Assembly: GCA_022793995.1 (NCBI GenBank)
Contig: JAAWDY010000060.1
Location: 43,404-107,403 of the forward strand
Source of the DNA: Coprococcus sp.
Lineage (GTDB): Bacteria > Bacillota > Clostridia > Lachnospirales > Lachnospiraceae
Direction of reading: 5' to 3'
Length of the DNA stretch: 64,000 bases
Positions 50,436 to 58,950 of the stretch are shown one piece after another. Position 1 is the stretch's first letter, and every line of letters begins with the position of its first letter. The notes under the pieces are model-generated. The model was not told the origin of the DNA, made no database searches, and saw nothing but the letters and a program-made list of their open reading frames with translations. Position numbers and translations under genes: made by a program.

Positions 50436-50475
50436 GATATACGAATATTGGGCTGGATTGTGGGGGCGCATCGTG
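50436..50475 (+). repeat. truncated copy C of the dispersed structured element
   Basis: About 40 bp (GATATACGAATATTGGGC, then TGGATTGTGG, then GCATCGTG) match the middle of copies A and B, including the GGATTGT stem strand, but the downstream arm is lost. It lies between the MATE gene and the purine genes, in the same orientation. Confidence 0.65.
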
Positions 50476-50609
50476 ATTGATATACGCGATCAGGATTGAT
50501 ATAACGATTCCAAGAATCAATAATTAGGAAATTATAAAAAGAAACAAGAAGGACTGGAAATATACATCGTATTCAGTTATATTAAGAATATAGGAGCACA
50601 AAACGAGGA

Positions 50610-50644
50610 GCAATCTGCCTACATTGAGATGAAAATGAGATTGC
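50610..50644 (+). promoter_or_regulatory. leader hairpin before the purine genes
   Basis: GCAATCT (50610-50616) pairs with AGATTGC (50638-50644), with an inner CATT/AATG stem, 30 nt before the IMP cyclohydrolase start. It does not show purine or PRPP riboswitch features. No clear promoter is seen between 50476 and 50609. Confidence 0.4.
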
Positions 50645-50674
50645 AGAGCGACAGATGGAAAAGGAGAGTCAAGA

Positions 50675-51388
50675 ATGGAAATGTTATGTATTGAGAAGGA
50701 GCTGCAGAATAACTCGTATCCTGGGAGAGGGATTATCCTTGGCAGGACCGCGGACGGGAAGAAGGCTGTAGCGGCATATTTTATCATGGGGAGAAGCGAG
50801 AACAGCAGGAACCGTATCTTTGTGGAGGACGGAGAAGGAATCCGTACCCAGGCGTTCGACGAGTCAAAACTGACGGATCCAAGCCTTATTATCTATGCGC
50901 CGGTTCGTGTACTTGGCAATAAGACGATTGTGACGAACGGCGATCAGACGGACACGATCTATGAAGGAATGGATCATCAGATGACCTTTGAGCAGACCTT
51001 AAGGAGCCGGGAGTTTGAACCAGACGCACCGAATTATACGCCGCGGATTTCCGGGATTATGCATATTGAGAACGGGAACTATAATTATGCGATGTCCATT
51101 TTAAAGAGTAATAACGGCTCTCCGGACGGTTGCTGCCGTTATACTTTTGCTTACCAGAACCCATCGGCAGGCGAGGGACATTTTATACATACGTACCGTT
51201 GTGACGGGAATCCGCTCCCCAGCTTTGAAGGAGAGCCGAAAAGGATCGCCGTGCCGGATAGTCTGGATGATTTTACCGAGATTCTCTGGAACAGCTTGAA
51301 TGAAGATAACAAAGTGTCCTTATTCGTCAGATATATTGACATCGCCACAGGAAAATACGAGACAAGGATTGTAAATAAGAATCAGTAA
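50675..51388 (+). CDS. IMP cyclohydrolase (stand-alone, PurO-like)
   Basis: A 237-residue protein related to archaeal PurO and to stand-alone Firmicute IMP cyclohydrolases, which close the purine ring of FAICAR to give IMP. The conserved start reads NSYPGRGIILGRTADGKKAV, followed by AYFIMGRSENSRNRIFV, then YTPRISGIMHIENGNYNYAM. It is paired 34 bp upstream of a stand-alone AICAR transformylase, so the two activities of bifunctional PurH are split here. AGGAGAG precedes the ATG. Function is assigned by family and by the partner gene. Confidence 0.87.
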   Translation: MEMLCIEKELQNNSYPGRGIILGRTADGKKAVAAYFIMGRSENSRNRIFVEDGEGIRTQAFDESKLTDPSLIIYAPVRVLGNKTIVTNGDQTDTIYEGMDHQMTFEQTLRSREFEPDAPNYTPRISGIMHIENGNYNYAMSILKSNNGSPDGCCRYTFAYQNPSAGEGHFIHTYRCDGNPLPSFEGEPKRIAVPDSLDDFTEILWNSLNEDNKVSLFVRYIDIATGKYETRIVNKNQ

Positions 51389-51422
51389 AACGAAATCATA
51401 ACAAACAGGAGGAACAGACAAG

Positions 51423-52601
51423 ATGAATGAATTAGAGTTAAAATATGGATGCAACCCGAACCAGAAGCCGTCCCGTATCTATATGAAGGATGGGAGCGAT
51501 CTTCCGATTACGGTGTTGAACGGTCGTCCAGGTTACATCAATTTTCTGGACGCATTGAATGGATGGCAGTTGGTGTCCGAGCTGAAAAAGGCAACTGGCC
51601 TTCCGGCGGCTACATCCTTTAAGCATGTATCCCCCGCGGGAGCGGCCGTAGGGCTTCCGCTTGATGCGACGCTTGCGAAGATCTACTGGGTAGATGATCT
51701 AGGCGAGCTGTCCCCGCTTGCCTGCGCTTACGCACGGGCGAGAGGTGCGGACAGGATGTCTTCCTTTGGCGATTTTATCTCATTGTCCGACGTTTGCGAT
51801 GTGGATACAGCAAGAATCATTAAAAGAGAAGTATCCGACGGAATTATTGCTCCGGGCTATGAGCCGGAGGCCCTGGAGATTCTGAAACAGAAAAAGAGAG
51901 GGACGTATAACATTATCCAGATCGACCCGGACTATGTTCCGGCCCCGGCCGAGTACAAGGATGTCTTCGGGATCACGTTTGAGCAGGGAAGAAATGAGCT
52001 GAAGATCGACGACGCATTTTTCGCCAATGTTGTGACCGAGAATAAAGACATACCTGAATCCGCGAAGATCGACCTCGCTGTTTCGATGATTACACTGAAG
52101 TATACACAGTCCAATTCTGTGTGTTATGTAAAAGGCGGCCAGGCGATCGGAATCGGCGCAGGGCAGCAGTCTAGGATTCATTGTACACGCCTGGCAGGAC
52201 AGAAAGCGGATAATTGGTGGCTGCGCCAGTGTCCGAAAGTACTGGGGCTGAAATTTAAAGACGATATCAAACGTGCGGACAGGGATAATTCGATCGACCT
52301 CTATATAGGGGAAGATTATATGGACGTACTTGCGGATGGGATCTGGGAAACGATTTTCGAGGAAAAGCCGGAAGTATTCACGCGGGAAGAAAAACGTGCA
52401 TGGCTTGATAAGCTGACGGACGTGGCTCTGGGATCAGATGCGTTCTTCCCCTTTGGGGATAACATCGACCGGGCGCACAGAAGCGGCGTAAAATATGTCG
52501 CGCAGCCGGGAGGTTCTGTCAGGGACGACGTTGTGATAGAAGAGTGCAACAAATATGGCATGGCGATGGCGTTTACCGGGCTGCGCCTGTTCCATCACTA
52601 A
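51423..52601 (+). CDS. purH: AICAR transformylase (PurH transformylase domain only)
   Basis: A 392-residue protein that formylates AICAR to FAICAR using formyl-tetrahydrofolate, the penultimate step of IMP synthesis. It matches the AICARFT domain of Pur[16 protein letters not shown], the catalytic lysine-histidine pair in [33 protein letters not shown], and the C-terminal [20 protein letters not shown] then [14 protein letters not shown]. The N-terminal IMP cyclohydrolase (MGS) domain of normal PurH is absent and is replaced by the separate upstream gene. AGGAGGAAC precedes the ATG. A terminator follows the operon. Confidence 0.92.
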   Translation: MNELELKYGCNPNQKPSRIYMKDGSDLPITVLNGRPGYINFLDALNGWQLVSELKKATGLPAATSFKHVSPAGAAVGLPLDATLAKIYWVDDLGELSPLACAYARARGADRMSSFGDFISLSDVCDVDTARIIKREVSDGIIAPGYEPEALEILKQKKRGTYNIIQIDPDYVPAPAEYKDVFGITFEQGRNELKIDDAFFANVVTENKDIPESAKIDLAVSMITLKYTQSNSVCYVKGGQAIGIGAGQQSRIHCTRLAGQKADNWWLRQCPKVLGLKFKDDIKRADRDNSIDLYIGEDYMDVLADGIWETIFEEKPEVFTREEKRAWLDKLTDVALGSDAFFPFGDNIDRAHRSGVKYVAQPGGSVRDDVVIEECNKYGMAMAFTGLRLFHH

Positions 52602-52656
52602 TCGCAGTTTCAACCGCACAAGTGGAATTTTTATCAAAAATAATAAATAAATTTAG

Positions 52657-52696
52657 GAACCAGTACTTTACACGGCAGGGTACTGGTTCTTATTTT
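52657..52696 (+). terminator. rho-independent terminator after the purine genes
   Basis: GAACCAGTAC (52657-52666) pairs with GTACTGGTTC (52680-52689), then TTATTTT. Confidence 0.88.
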
Positions 52697-52702
52697 GAAC
52701 AA

Positions 52703-52868
52703 AATCGCCTAATCGGCGATCGTTTCATAAAGTATCCCTCATGCGGTGGCATTCGGGACTCGTGAATGGAATCGCCTAATCGGCGATCGTTTCATAAAGT
52801 ATCCCTCATGCGGTGGCATTCGGGACTCGTGAACGAAATCGCCTAATCGGCGATCGTTTCATAAAGTA
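52703..52868. repeat. 67-bp tandem repeat, about 2.5 units, each with palindromes
   Basis: Units begin at 52703, 52770 and 52837 (the last is partial, 32 bp). Each begins AATCGCCTAATCGGCGATCG, a hairpin with stem ATCGCC/GGCGAT, followed by TTTCATAAAGTATCCC and ATGCGGTGGCAT (stem ATGC/GCAT), then CGGGACTCGTGAA. The first two units differ at only one or two bases. The array stands between the purine terminator and the Mrp-like operon promoter. It could be a multi-copy regulator site or a chain of small RNA hairpins. There are no spacers, so it is not a CRISPR. Confidence 0.85.
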
Positions 52869-52884
52869 AAAAAATAGTCTGGAC

Positions 52885-52913
52885 TTCACAGGAAGAAAGA
52901 GTTAAAATAAACT
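52885..52913 (+). promoter_or_regulatory. probable promoter of the Mrp-like operon
   Basis: TTCACA and TAAACT are separated by 17 bp, directly after the tandem repeats and about 40 bp before the first antiporter gene. Confidence 0.5.
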
Positions 52914-52953
52914 CGATTTTGATATGGCGAATTAGAAACTGGAGGGAAATTCG

Positions 52954-53556
52954 ATGTATTTGCTGTATTTTTTGCTGTGGGTGATATTTAACGGCGCGTT
53001 CACCCTAGAAATCTGTCTATTCGGTCTGTTGATCTCAGCTGCAGTCTTCGCGTTCACATGCAAGTTTATGGATTATAGTTTAGAGAAGGAAAAGCGGAAT
53101 ATGAGGAAAATATTCCGGTTTCTTCGTTATATCTGGGTTTTGGTGGTCGAAATCGTAAAAGCGAATTTTACAGTCATCCACATGATTATCTCAGAGAGGG
53201 AGGAGATCGAGCCTGCTCTTGTCGCATTTCAGTCCAACATGAAGACTCCGGCGGGCAGGGCGTTTCTTGCCAATGCGATCACGCTGACACCGGGGACGAT
53301 CACGGTAATGCTGGAAGAATCGGACTACCTGGTGCACTGTCTGGATGAAAGTCTGGCGGCGGGGATGGATGATTCTGTTTTTGTTGAACTCCTCTCAGAT
53401 CTGGAGCAGGAGAAAGAGCGGAAACGGGAAAAGGAACAAAGCCAAGAACAGAAGCAGGAACAAATACAGGAGCAGAAGCAGGAACAAAGTCAGGAGCAAG
53501 ATGAAGGAGGAGAGCAAGATGGGAAAAGGGATACCGGCGCTGGAGACAGCATATAA
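52954..53556 (+). CDS. mrpE: Mrp-like Na+/H+ antiporter subunit E with glutamine/glutamate-rich tail
   Basis: A 200-residue MnhE/MrpE protein, the first gene of a ten-gene antiporter operon. It has two N-terminal membrane segments and the MrpE soluble domain (GRAFLANAITLTPGTITVML). The last 40 residues are a Q/E-rich repeat with units such as EQKQEQ and EQSQEQ, absent from typical MrpE of about 160 residues. That tail is encoded by the region where subunit F begins, 38 bp before the stop. Subunit E is needed for assembly of Mrp complexes; the tail's role is unknown. Confidence 0.88.
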   Translation: MYLLYFLLWVIFNGAFTLEICLFGLLISAAVFAFTCKFMDYSLEKEKRNMRKIFRFLRYIWVLVVEIVKANFTVIHMIISEREEIEPALVAFQSNMKTPAGRAFLANAITLTPGTITVMLEESDYLVHCLDESLAAGMDDSVFVELLSDLEQEKERKREKEQSQEQKQEQIQEQKQEQSQEQDEGGEQDGKRDTGAGDSI

Positions 53557-53851
53557 TATACTTTTTTTCGGGGCGCTCATTTTTCTGGCGCTCATGGTAG
53601 TGCTCTGTCTGATACGGGCCATCATAGGGCCGCGCGTCACAGACCGTATTGTTTCTGTGAATATGATGGGGACGATGGTGATGGTGATGATTGCAATCCT
53701 TGCTTTGATGCTGGAGGAGGGATATCTGGTTGATATCTGTCTGATCTATGCGATGATTAGCTTCTTGGCGGTGATCGTACTTACCAAGGTATATATGGGT
53801 GTTTATTTAGAGAAAAAGGAAGAGGAGGGGAAGAAAAATGGCGGCATTTGA
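53519..53851 (+). CDS. mrpF: Mrp-like Na+/H+ antiporter subunit F
   Basis: A 110-residue, three-helix MnhF/MrpF protein: LFFGALIFLALMVVLCLIRA, IIGPRVTDRIVSVNMMGTMV, and YLVDICLIYAMISFLAVIVL. GPRVTDR is the family signature. GGAGGAG lies seven bases before ATG 53519, which is inside the mrpE reading frame (38-bp overlap). The next gene overlaps by 14 bp, so translation is coupled. Confidence 0.9.
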   Translation: MGKGIPALETAYNILFFGALIFLALMVVLCLIRAIIGPRVTDRIVSVNMMGTMVMVMIAILALMLEEGYLVDICLIYAMISFLAVIVLTKVYMGVYLEKKEEEGKKNGGI

Positions 53852-54260
53852 GTGGATCCGTTTTGCTGTGGGAGCAATGCTCCTTCTGTGCGGGCTTGCG
53901 ATCTTTGTGATCGAGATGGTTGGCGTCTTCCGTTTCAGGTATGTGTTGAACCGAATGCACGCGGCGGCGATGGGGGATACATTAGGAATCGGTTCTTCTC
54001 TTTTGGGATTAATCCTGATGAGCGGATTTAACTTCACTTCCCTGAAGCTCTTTTTTGTGATTGTGTTCCTCTGGTTCTCGTCGCCGGTTTCATCACACCT
54101 GATCGCCAGATTGGAAGTGACGACGGACGAGGAGAGGAAAAAACATTATCGCATCTTGCGCATGGATGAGATCCGGGATAAAGCGCCCGGTGACGGGAAA
54201 CGGAAGGAAACATTGAAAGAAGAATCGAAAGAAAAATCCAAAGAAGATAAGGGGGCGTGA
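53838..54260 (+). CDS. mrpG: Mrp-like Na+/H+ antiporter subunit G
   Basis: A 140-residue MnhG/MrpG protein with three helices: FAVGAMLLLCGLAIFVIEMV, then GVFRFRYVLNRMHAAAMGDT and LGIGSSLLGLILMSGF, then SLKLFFVIVFLWFSSPVSSH. The VLNRMHAAAMGDTLG segment is characteristic of subunit G. It ends in a charged, lysine/glutamate-rich tail of about 30 residues. It overlaps mrpF by 14 bp and precedes a small DUF4040-type gene by 6 bp. Confidence 0.9.
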   Translation: MAAFEWIRFAVGAMLLLCGLAIFVIEMVGVFRFRYVLNRMHAAAMGDTLGIGSSLLGLILMSGFNFTSLKLFFVIVFLWFSSPVSSHLIARLEVTTDEERKKHYRILRMDEIRDKAPGDGKRKETLKEESKEKSKEDKGA

Positions 54261-54266
54261 TCTACG

Positions 54267-54539
54267 ATGCAGATATTTTTCTGTATTTTGCTGGGATTTC
54301 TGGTGGTCTGCGCGATATCGGCGAGCCTTTCCAAGAATCTGTTAAATTCCATACTGATTTTTATGTCTTATAGTCTGATCATGTCGATTATCTGGATCCT
54401 TCTTGAATCACCCGACCTTGCGATCACAGAAGCCGCGGTAGGAGCCGGGGTAACAACCGTGCTCTTTTTTGTGACCTTAAAGAAGATCCATGCAATCATT
54501 CGGACAGAGAAAGCGGAAGGGGAGAAGACGGATGAGTAG
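54267..54539 (+). CDS. DUF4040 / MbhD-type antiporter subunit
   Basis: A 90-residue three-helix protein matching the DUF4040/MbhD family, which corresponds to part of the C-terminal region of MrpA in classical Mrp operons and to MbhD in membrane-bound hydrogenases. Visible motifs are LNSILIFMSYSLIMSIIWIL, then LESPDLAITEAAVGAGVTTV, where the glutamates and aspartate are conserved. It overlaps the following MrpB-like gene by 8 bp. Its separation from an MrpA C-terminus is a feature of Mbh-type modules. Confidence 0.85.
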   Translation: MQIFFCILLGFLVVCAISASLSKNLLNSILIFMSYSLIMSIIWILLESPDLAITEAAVGAGVTTVLFFVTLKKIHAIIRTEKAEGEKTDE

Positions 54540-55503
54540 AAGACTTTCAGACGAAGAATATCAGAAGACTTTATCTTTCCGGCTCAGGCAGTGGCTTGAC
54601 GGGACAAAGGATCCGTTCCTTGACGTGGTGGAGATGAAGCCGCAGGAGATCGTGATCGAAGACAAGGCCGGCCAGGAGCGGAGAAGGAAGGAGAGAAGCC
54701 AGGTCTATGAGCAGGTCTACGACCTTAAGAATAACCGGGAAATGAAATGGTTCCAGAGGATATACCGTGTCCTGAGCGTGCTCTTTTGCATTTTCCTTGT
54801 AGTGATGCTCCTTTTTGCGGTCTCAGGCCTTCCGACATTTGGCGACCCGGCGAATCCGGCAAACAACGAGGTGTCAGAACGTTATATTGAGAAAGGACTA
54901 CAAGAGACGGGAGCTGTCAATATCGTGACCGGCATGATCTTGGATTACCGTGCCTTTGATACGCTGGGAGAATCCCATGTCCTGTTCATCGCTACATGTA
55001 CGGTTTTGATTCTTCTTCGGACAGACAAAAAATATGGAAAAGATACGATTGAATACAAGGAAGCGAATGACAGGACGCACGAGCCGAAAAACGATGTCAT
55101 CCTACAGACAGTTGCAAAGATTTTAGTTCCCCCGATCATCATTTTCGGAATCTACGTGATCTTGGGAGGGCATTTAGGACCGGGAGGTGGTTTCTCAGGC
55201 GGCGCAGTCATTGGCGCGGGGCTGATCCTTTATGTAAATGCGTTCGGGTTTGCGAAAACGGAGCGGTTTTTCACAGCCAAGACCTATAAGATCATGAGTT
55301 TTTCCGCCCTGGCATGCTACAGTCTTGCCAAGAGCTATTCTTTCTATACCGGTGCAAACCATATCGAGAGCGTGATCCCGCTTGGAACGCCGGGGGCGAT
55401 TTTGAGCAGCGGGCTGATCCTCATCCTGAATATCTGTGTCGGGATTGTGGTCGCAGGGACGATGTATACGTTCTATGTTATGTTCCGGAAAGGGGGCTAC
55501 TAG
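54532..55503 (+). CDS. mrpB: MnhB/MrpB-type antiporter subunit with long N-terminal extension
   Basis: 323 residues from ATG 54532. The C-terminal half is the MnhB domain: VAKILVPPIIIFGIYVILGG, then HLGPGGGFSGGAVIGAGLIL, the strongly conserved glycine-rich loop, then further helices. The N-terminal 75 residues are hydrophilic and charged, with no known motif. A membrane segment (YRVLSVLFCIFLVVMLLFAV) follows, then an MbhE-like stretch (FGDPANPANNEVSERYIEKG). The protein thus looks like an MbhE-MnhB fusion, consistent with hydrogenase-like Mrp modules. It overlaps its upstream neighbour by 8 bp and is followed after one base by the C subunit gene. Confidence 0.82.
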   Translation: MSRRLSDEEYQKTLSFRLRQWLDGTKDPFLDVVEMKPQEIVIEDKAGQERRRKERSQVYEQVYDLKNNREMKWFQRIYRVLSVLFCIFLVVMLLFAVSGLPTFGDPANPANNEVSERYIEKGLQETGAVNIVTGMILDYRAFDTLGESHVLFIATCTVLILLRTDKKYGKDTIEYKEANDRTHEPKNDVILQTVAKILVPPIIIFGIYVILGGHLGPGGGFSGGAVIGAGLILYVNAFGFAKTERFFTAKTYKIMSFSALACYSLAKSYSFYTGANHIESVIPLGTPGAILSSGLILILNICVGIVVAGTMYTFYVMFRKGGY

Positions 55504-55504
55504 G

Positions 55505-55882
55505 ATGAATCTTACCAATCTAATCAATAATTATGCGGAAGCAGTGGCGATGATCTTGTTCGGGATTGGATTTTCCAACCTGCTCTTGCAGAAAAACCTG
55601 ATAAAAAAGATCATCGGGCTGAACATCATGGATACGGCGATGTACCTTTTCCTTGCTCTTAAGGGCTTTGTCTCAGGAAGAAAGGCGCCGATTGTCGTGG
55701 ACGGGGTACAGGAAGTGGAAGCGTATATCAACCCAATCCCCAGCGGACTTGTGCTTACCGGAATCGTAGTATCCGTATCCGTATCCGCTTTGATGCTCTC
55801 TTTGACGATCCGGTTGTATCGCAGATACCACACGCTGGATTTAGATGAGATTACCACACGGATGAAAAAGGAGGGATTGTGA
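55505..55882 (+). CDS. mrpC: Mrp-like subunit C (NuoK homologue)
   Basis: A 125-residue, three-helix NuoK/MnhC-type protein: AVAMILFGIGFSNLLLQKNL, then IKKIIGLNIMDTAMYLFLAL, then IPSGLVLTGIVVSVSVSALM. The conserved GLVLTGIVVSVS segment is diagnostic. The usual NuoK glutamates of the second helix are replaced by nonpolar residues and an aspartate (NIMDTAMY). It follows the MrpB-type gene after one base and overlaps the next antiporter gene by one base. Confidence 0.88.
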   Translation: MNLTNLINNYAEAVAMILFGIGFSNLLLQKNLIKKIIGLNIMDTAMYLFLALKGFVSGRKAPIVVDGVQEVEAYINPIPSGLVLTGIVVSVSVSALMLSLTIRLYRRYHTLDLDEITTRMKKEGL

Positions 55883-57384
55883 TGGAGTTTGTGCAGAATC
55901 TTCCTTTTATATCCATTATCCTCTCTTTGTTCTCAGGACCACTTTCTTCTGTCCTGGACGGAAAAAAGGCGAAATGGGTCAACATTGCGGTCATTTCCAT
56001 TATTAGTGTCATGTCCGCGGCTGTGCTTGCCTACGTTGTCGGGACAGGGCGTTCGTTCGTTTATAGGATGGGACATTTTCCCGCACCTTGGGGCAATGAG
56101 ATCAGGGTGGGCATCCTGGAAGCACTTATGGCAGTATTTTTCTGCGTAATCATGCTGCTGTGCATGGTCGGCGGTGTGCGTGAACGGGAGCAGCAGATCG
56201 AGGAAACGAAGCAGAACCTTTACTATGTGATGGTGAACCTTCTGCTTAGTTCCTTGCTCGCTTTGATCTATACGAACGACTTATTTACAGCCTATGTGTT
56301 CGTGGAGATCAATACGATCTCTGCCTGCGGGCTGATTATGATACGGCAGAACGGCAGAACGATCGAGGCGGCAACGAGATATATGATTATGAGCCTTCTA
56401 GGTTCCGGCCTTTTGCTCCTTGGTATCTGTTTTCTTTATGATCTGACAGGACAGCTTTTGATGAGCAATATCCAGGAGGCTGTACGGGCGCTTGACGCTT
56501 CGGGCCAGTACCATATCCCGCTTTTGGTATCCGTGGTGCTGATGTCAGTCGGGCTTGCGATCAAGAGCGCCTTATACCCTTTCCACGCATGGCTTCCGGA
56601 CGCATATGGATATTCGACGTTGTCTTCCGCGGCGATCTTGTCGTCCCTGGTCTCCAAGGGATATATTTTTCTTCTGATTAAGATTTTCTACCGGGTGATC
56701 GGATTCGGGATCGTAAGAGAAAGCAAGGTCATCCATATATTATTTGTGTTCGGCATTATCGGTATGATTATGGGGTCTTTAAGCGCCATCAAAGAGAAAA
56801 ATATCCGCAGGATGATCGCGTATTCTTCAGTAGCTCAGATCGGATATATTTATATGGGGTTCGGGCTTGGCACGCTGCTCGGTGTGATTGCCAGTATTTA
56901 CCATATCTTGTCGCATGCGGCGACGAAATCGCTCCTTTTTGTAGCGGCGTCGGGACTTACGGATTCCGCGGGGGACAGTACGGATTTTTTAGATCTGACC
57001 GGCGCAGGCTATCGAAATAAACTGGCAGGAGTCGCATTTACGGTAGGTTCTTTGTCTATGGTTGGATTTCCTATTTTTTCTGGCTTCATCTCCAAGTTGC
57101 TCTTTGCGCAGGCGGCGGTGGGGCATGAGATCAAAATGCTTCCGACCTTGATCGCGCTGGCGATCAGTACGGTGCTGAACGCGCTCTATTTTATGAGGAC
57201 TGTCATCCGGATCTACACCCCGGAGCGCAGACTCGGCAATGAAAAGCAAAGAGCTGTCCCCTTGCGGGAGCAGCCCGCGAAATCAACGGCGCTGATCTGC
57301 TTTATTGTCCTGAATATTTTTCTGGGTCTTAGTTCTGAGCCGGTCATTCAAATGATCCGCACCGGACTTGGTATGTTTATGTAA
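55882..57384 (+). CDS. mrpD: proton-conducting antiporter subunit 1 (MrpD/NuoN-like)
   Basis: A 500-residue proton-translocating transporter of the NuoL/M/N family with about 14 helices. The helix-5 glutamate is in TAYVFVEINTISACGLI, lysines of the half-channels in GLAIKSALYPFHAWLPDAYG and SSLVSKGYIFLL, and the helix-12 lysine in FSGFISKLLFAQ. IAYSSVAQIGYIYMG is the usual family segment. These polar residues line the proton path in complex I. The start overlaps the mrpC stop (TGATG). It is the first of four such subunits in the operon. Confidence 0.9.
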   Translation: MEFVQNLPFISIILSLFSGPLSSVLDGKKAKWVNIAVISIISVMSAAVLAYVVGTGRSFVYRMGHFPAPWGNEIRVGILEALMAVFFCVIMLLCMVGGVREREQQIEETKQNLYYVMVNLLLSSLLALIYTNDLFTAYVFVEINTISACGLIMIRQNGRTIEAATRYMIMSLLGSGLLLLGICFLYDLTGQLLMSNIQEAVRALDASGQYHIPLLVSVVLMSVGLAIKSALYPFHAWLPDAYGYSTLSSAAILSSLVSKGYIFLLIKIFYRVIGFGIVRESKVIHILFVFGIIGMIMGSLSAIKEKNIRRMIAYSSVAQIGYIYMGFGLGTLLGVIASIYHILSHAATKSLLFVAASGLTDSAGDSTDFLDLTGAGYRNKLAGVAFTVGSLSMVGFPIFSGFISKLLFAQAAVGHEIKMLPTLIALAISTVLNALYFMRTVIRIYTPERRLGNEKQRAVPLREQPAKSTALICFIVLNIFLGLSSEPVIQMIRTGLGMFM

Positions 57385-57399
57385 TAAGGAGGGCAAATC

Positions 57400-58935
57400 A
57401 TGAATGGATGGATCTTAATTCCCATATTTTTTCCCATAGTTGCGGGAATCTTCCTGCTTTTGTCCTCATTTCTTCAGCATCTCAGAGAGGTGAAGCGGCA
57501 TAAGACGAGCAGGACAGCGGTTGCGGCGGAAAGCGAAGAACTGCGGAACATTCATATATTGACGGCTGCGGTGCTTATTATCTCGGCGGCCGCGGTGCTT
57601 TGGGCCGTATGGACGGGAGAGAAAGAGGCGACCCTCATCTACCTTATGAAAGGAATTTCACTGTATTTCAAGGTCGATGCGGCGGGCAGGCTCTTTGTGA
57701 CAATCGCAAGCCTTATCTGGGTAGCCATATGCGCGTATTCCTTTGTATATATGAAGCATGAAGGGGAGGAGAGACGTTTCTTCGGCTTTTATCTCGTGGT
57801 TTACGGTGTGCTTACAGCGTTGGGGCTTTCGGGAAATCTGGTGACGTTTTATCTGTTTTATGAACTTCTGACTCTGGCTTCCATGCCGTTGGTGCTTCAT
57901 AATGGCACGCGGGAATCGATCATGGCGTCATTGAAGTATTTGTTCTACTCCATGTGCGGCGCGTATATGGGGCTGTTCGGCATTTATTTTCTATTCCGAT
58001 ACTGCGGCACGCTGACATTTACGGCAGGCGGGAGCCTGGATATGGCCCTTGCACAGGATAACAAGGGAATCATACTGATCGCGGTATTTAGCATGATCGT
58101 CGGGTTCGGTGCAAAGGCCGGAATGTTTCCCCTGCATGCATGGCTTCCGACGGCGCATCCAGCGGCGCCTTCTCCGGCATCCGCGGCGCTTTCCGGTGTC
58201 ATTGTGAAGGCGGGCGTTCTGGCGATGCTCCGTATGGTATATTATGTGGTGGGACCGGATTTCATTCGGGGAACCTGGGTACAGACCGCATGGATGATTC
58301 TGTCGCTCCTTACCGTGTTTATGGGTTCTATGCTGGCGTATAGGGAGCCTGTTTTCAAGAAGAGGCTGGCGTATTCGACCGTGAGCCAGATTTCCTATAT
58401 TCTGTTCGGGCTGTCGCTTTTGACGCCGCAGGCCCTCACAGGGGCGCTTCTCCATACCGTGTTCCATGCTATTGTCAAGACAGGACTGTTCCTCACAGCA
58501 GGGATATTGATTACGCAGTGCAACAAGACGCGGGTGGAGGATTATGTGGGAATCGGAAAGAGAATGCCGTGGACGCTCGGGTGCTATACCCTGTTGTCCC
58601 TGGCGCTGATCGGAATACCGCCCGCCAGCGGCTTTATCAGTAAATGGTATCTGGCGCAGGGGGCGTTGGACGCCGAGGTTGGGATTTTTCGCTGGCTTGG
58701 TCCCGCGGTGCTTCTTATAAGCGCGCTTTTGACAGCAGGGTATCTGCTTCCCGTTGTCATGAAAGGATTCTTCCCAGGCAAAGAATTTGACGCAGATACA
58801 GATAAACTGTCCTTGGAGCCGTCCATGTGGATGCTGGCTCCTCTTGCGGTATGCGCGGTATTGGCCGTGATTTTGGGAATCTTTCCCAGTCCATTGATTC
58901 AGTACGCGGAGCATATCGCTTCGGCAGTTCTGTAG
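57400..58935 (+). CDS. proton-conducting antiporter subunit 2 (NuoL/M/N family)
   Basis: A 511-residue antiporter-like subunit with about 14 helices. The helix-5 glutamate is in FYLFYELLTLASMPLVLHNG, lysines in GFGAKAGMFPLHAWLPTAHP and SGVIVKAGVLAML, and the helix-12 lysine in ASGFISKWYLAQGAL. RLAYSTVSQISYILFGL is the family signature. All charged residues expected for a working proton half-channel are present, so it is not a vestigial copy. It lies 15 bp downstream of the first antiporter gene, and GGAGGG precedes its ATG. Confidence 0.9.
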   Translation: MNGWILIPIFFPIVAGIFLLLSSFLQHLREVKRHKTSRTAVAAESEELRNIHILTAAVLIISAAAVLWAVWTGEKEATLIYLMKGISLYFKVDAAGRLFVTIASLIWVAICAYSFVYMKHEGEERRFFGFYLVVYGVLTALGLSGNLVTFYLFYELLTLASMPLVLHNGTRESIMASLKYLFYSMCGAYMGLFGIYFLFRYCGTLTFTAGGSLDMALAQDNKGIILIAVFSMIVGFGAKAGMFPLHAWLPTAHPAAPSPASAALSGVIVKAGVLAMLRMVYYVVGPDFIRGTWVQTAWMILSLLTVFMGSMLAYREPVFKKRLAYSTVSQISYILFGLSLLTPQALTGALLHTVFHAIVKTGLFLTAGILITQCNKTRVEDYVGIGKRMPWTLGCYTLLSLALIGIPPASGFISKWYLAQGALDAEVGIFRWLGPAVLLISALLTAGYLLPVVMKGFFPGKEFDADTDKLSLEPSMWMLAPLAVCAVLAVILGIFPSPLIQYAEHIASAVL

Positions 58936-58950
58936 GAGAGGAGGGGTAAA

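Noticed and set aside
50476..50674. Purine or PRPP riboswitch upstream of the purine genes
   Set aside because: Only a simple hairpin is present; the conserved junction bases of purine riboswitches are not found and there is no terminator alternative.
52703..52868. Possible CRISPR array
   Set aside because: Units are directly adjacent with no unique spacers, the unit is 67 bp, and no cas genes are present.
57991..58914. 307-codon open frame on the minus strand
   Set aside because: It is antisense to a clear antiporter subunit gene, is rich in Arg/His/Gln/Pro and has no domain; a by-product of GC-biased codons.
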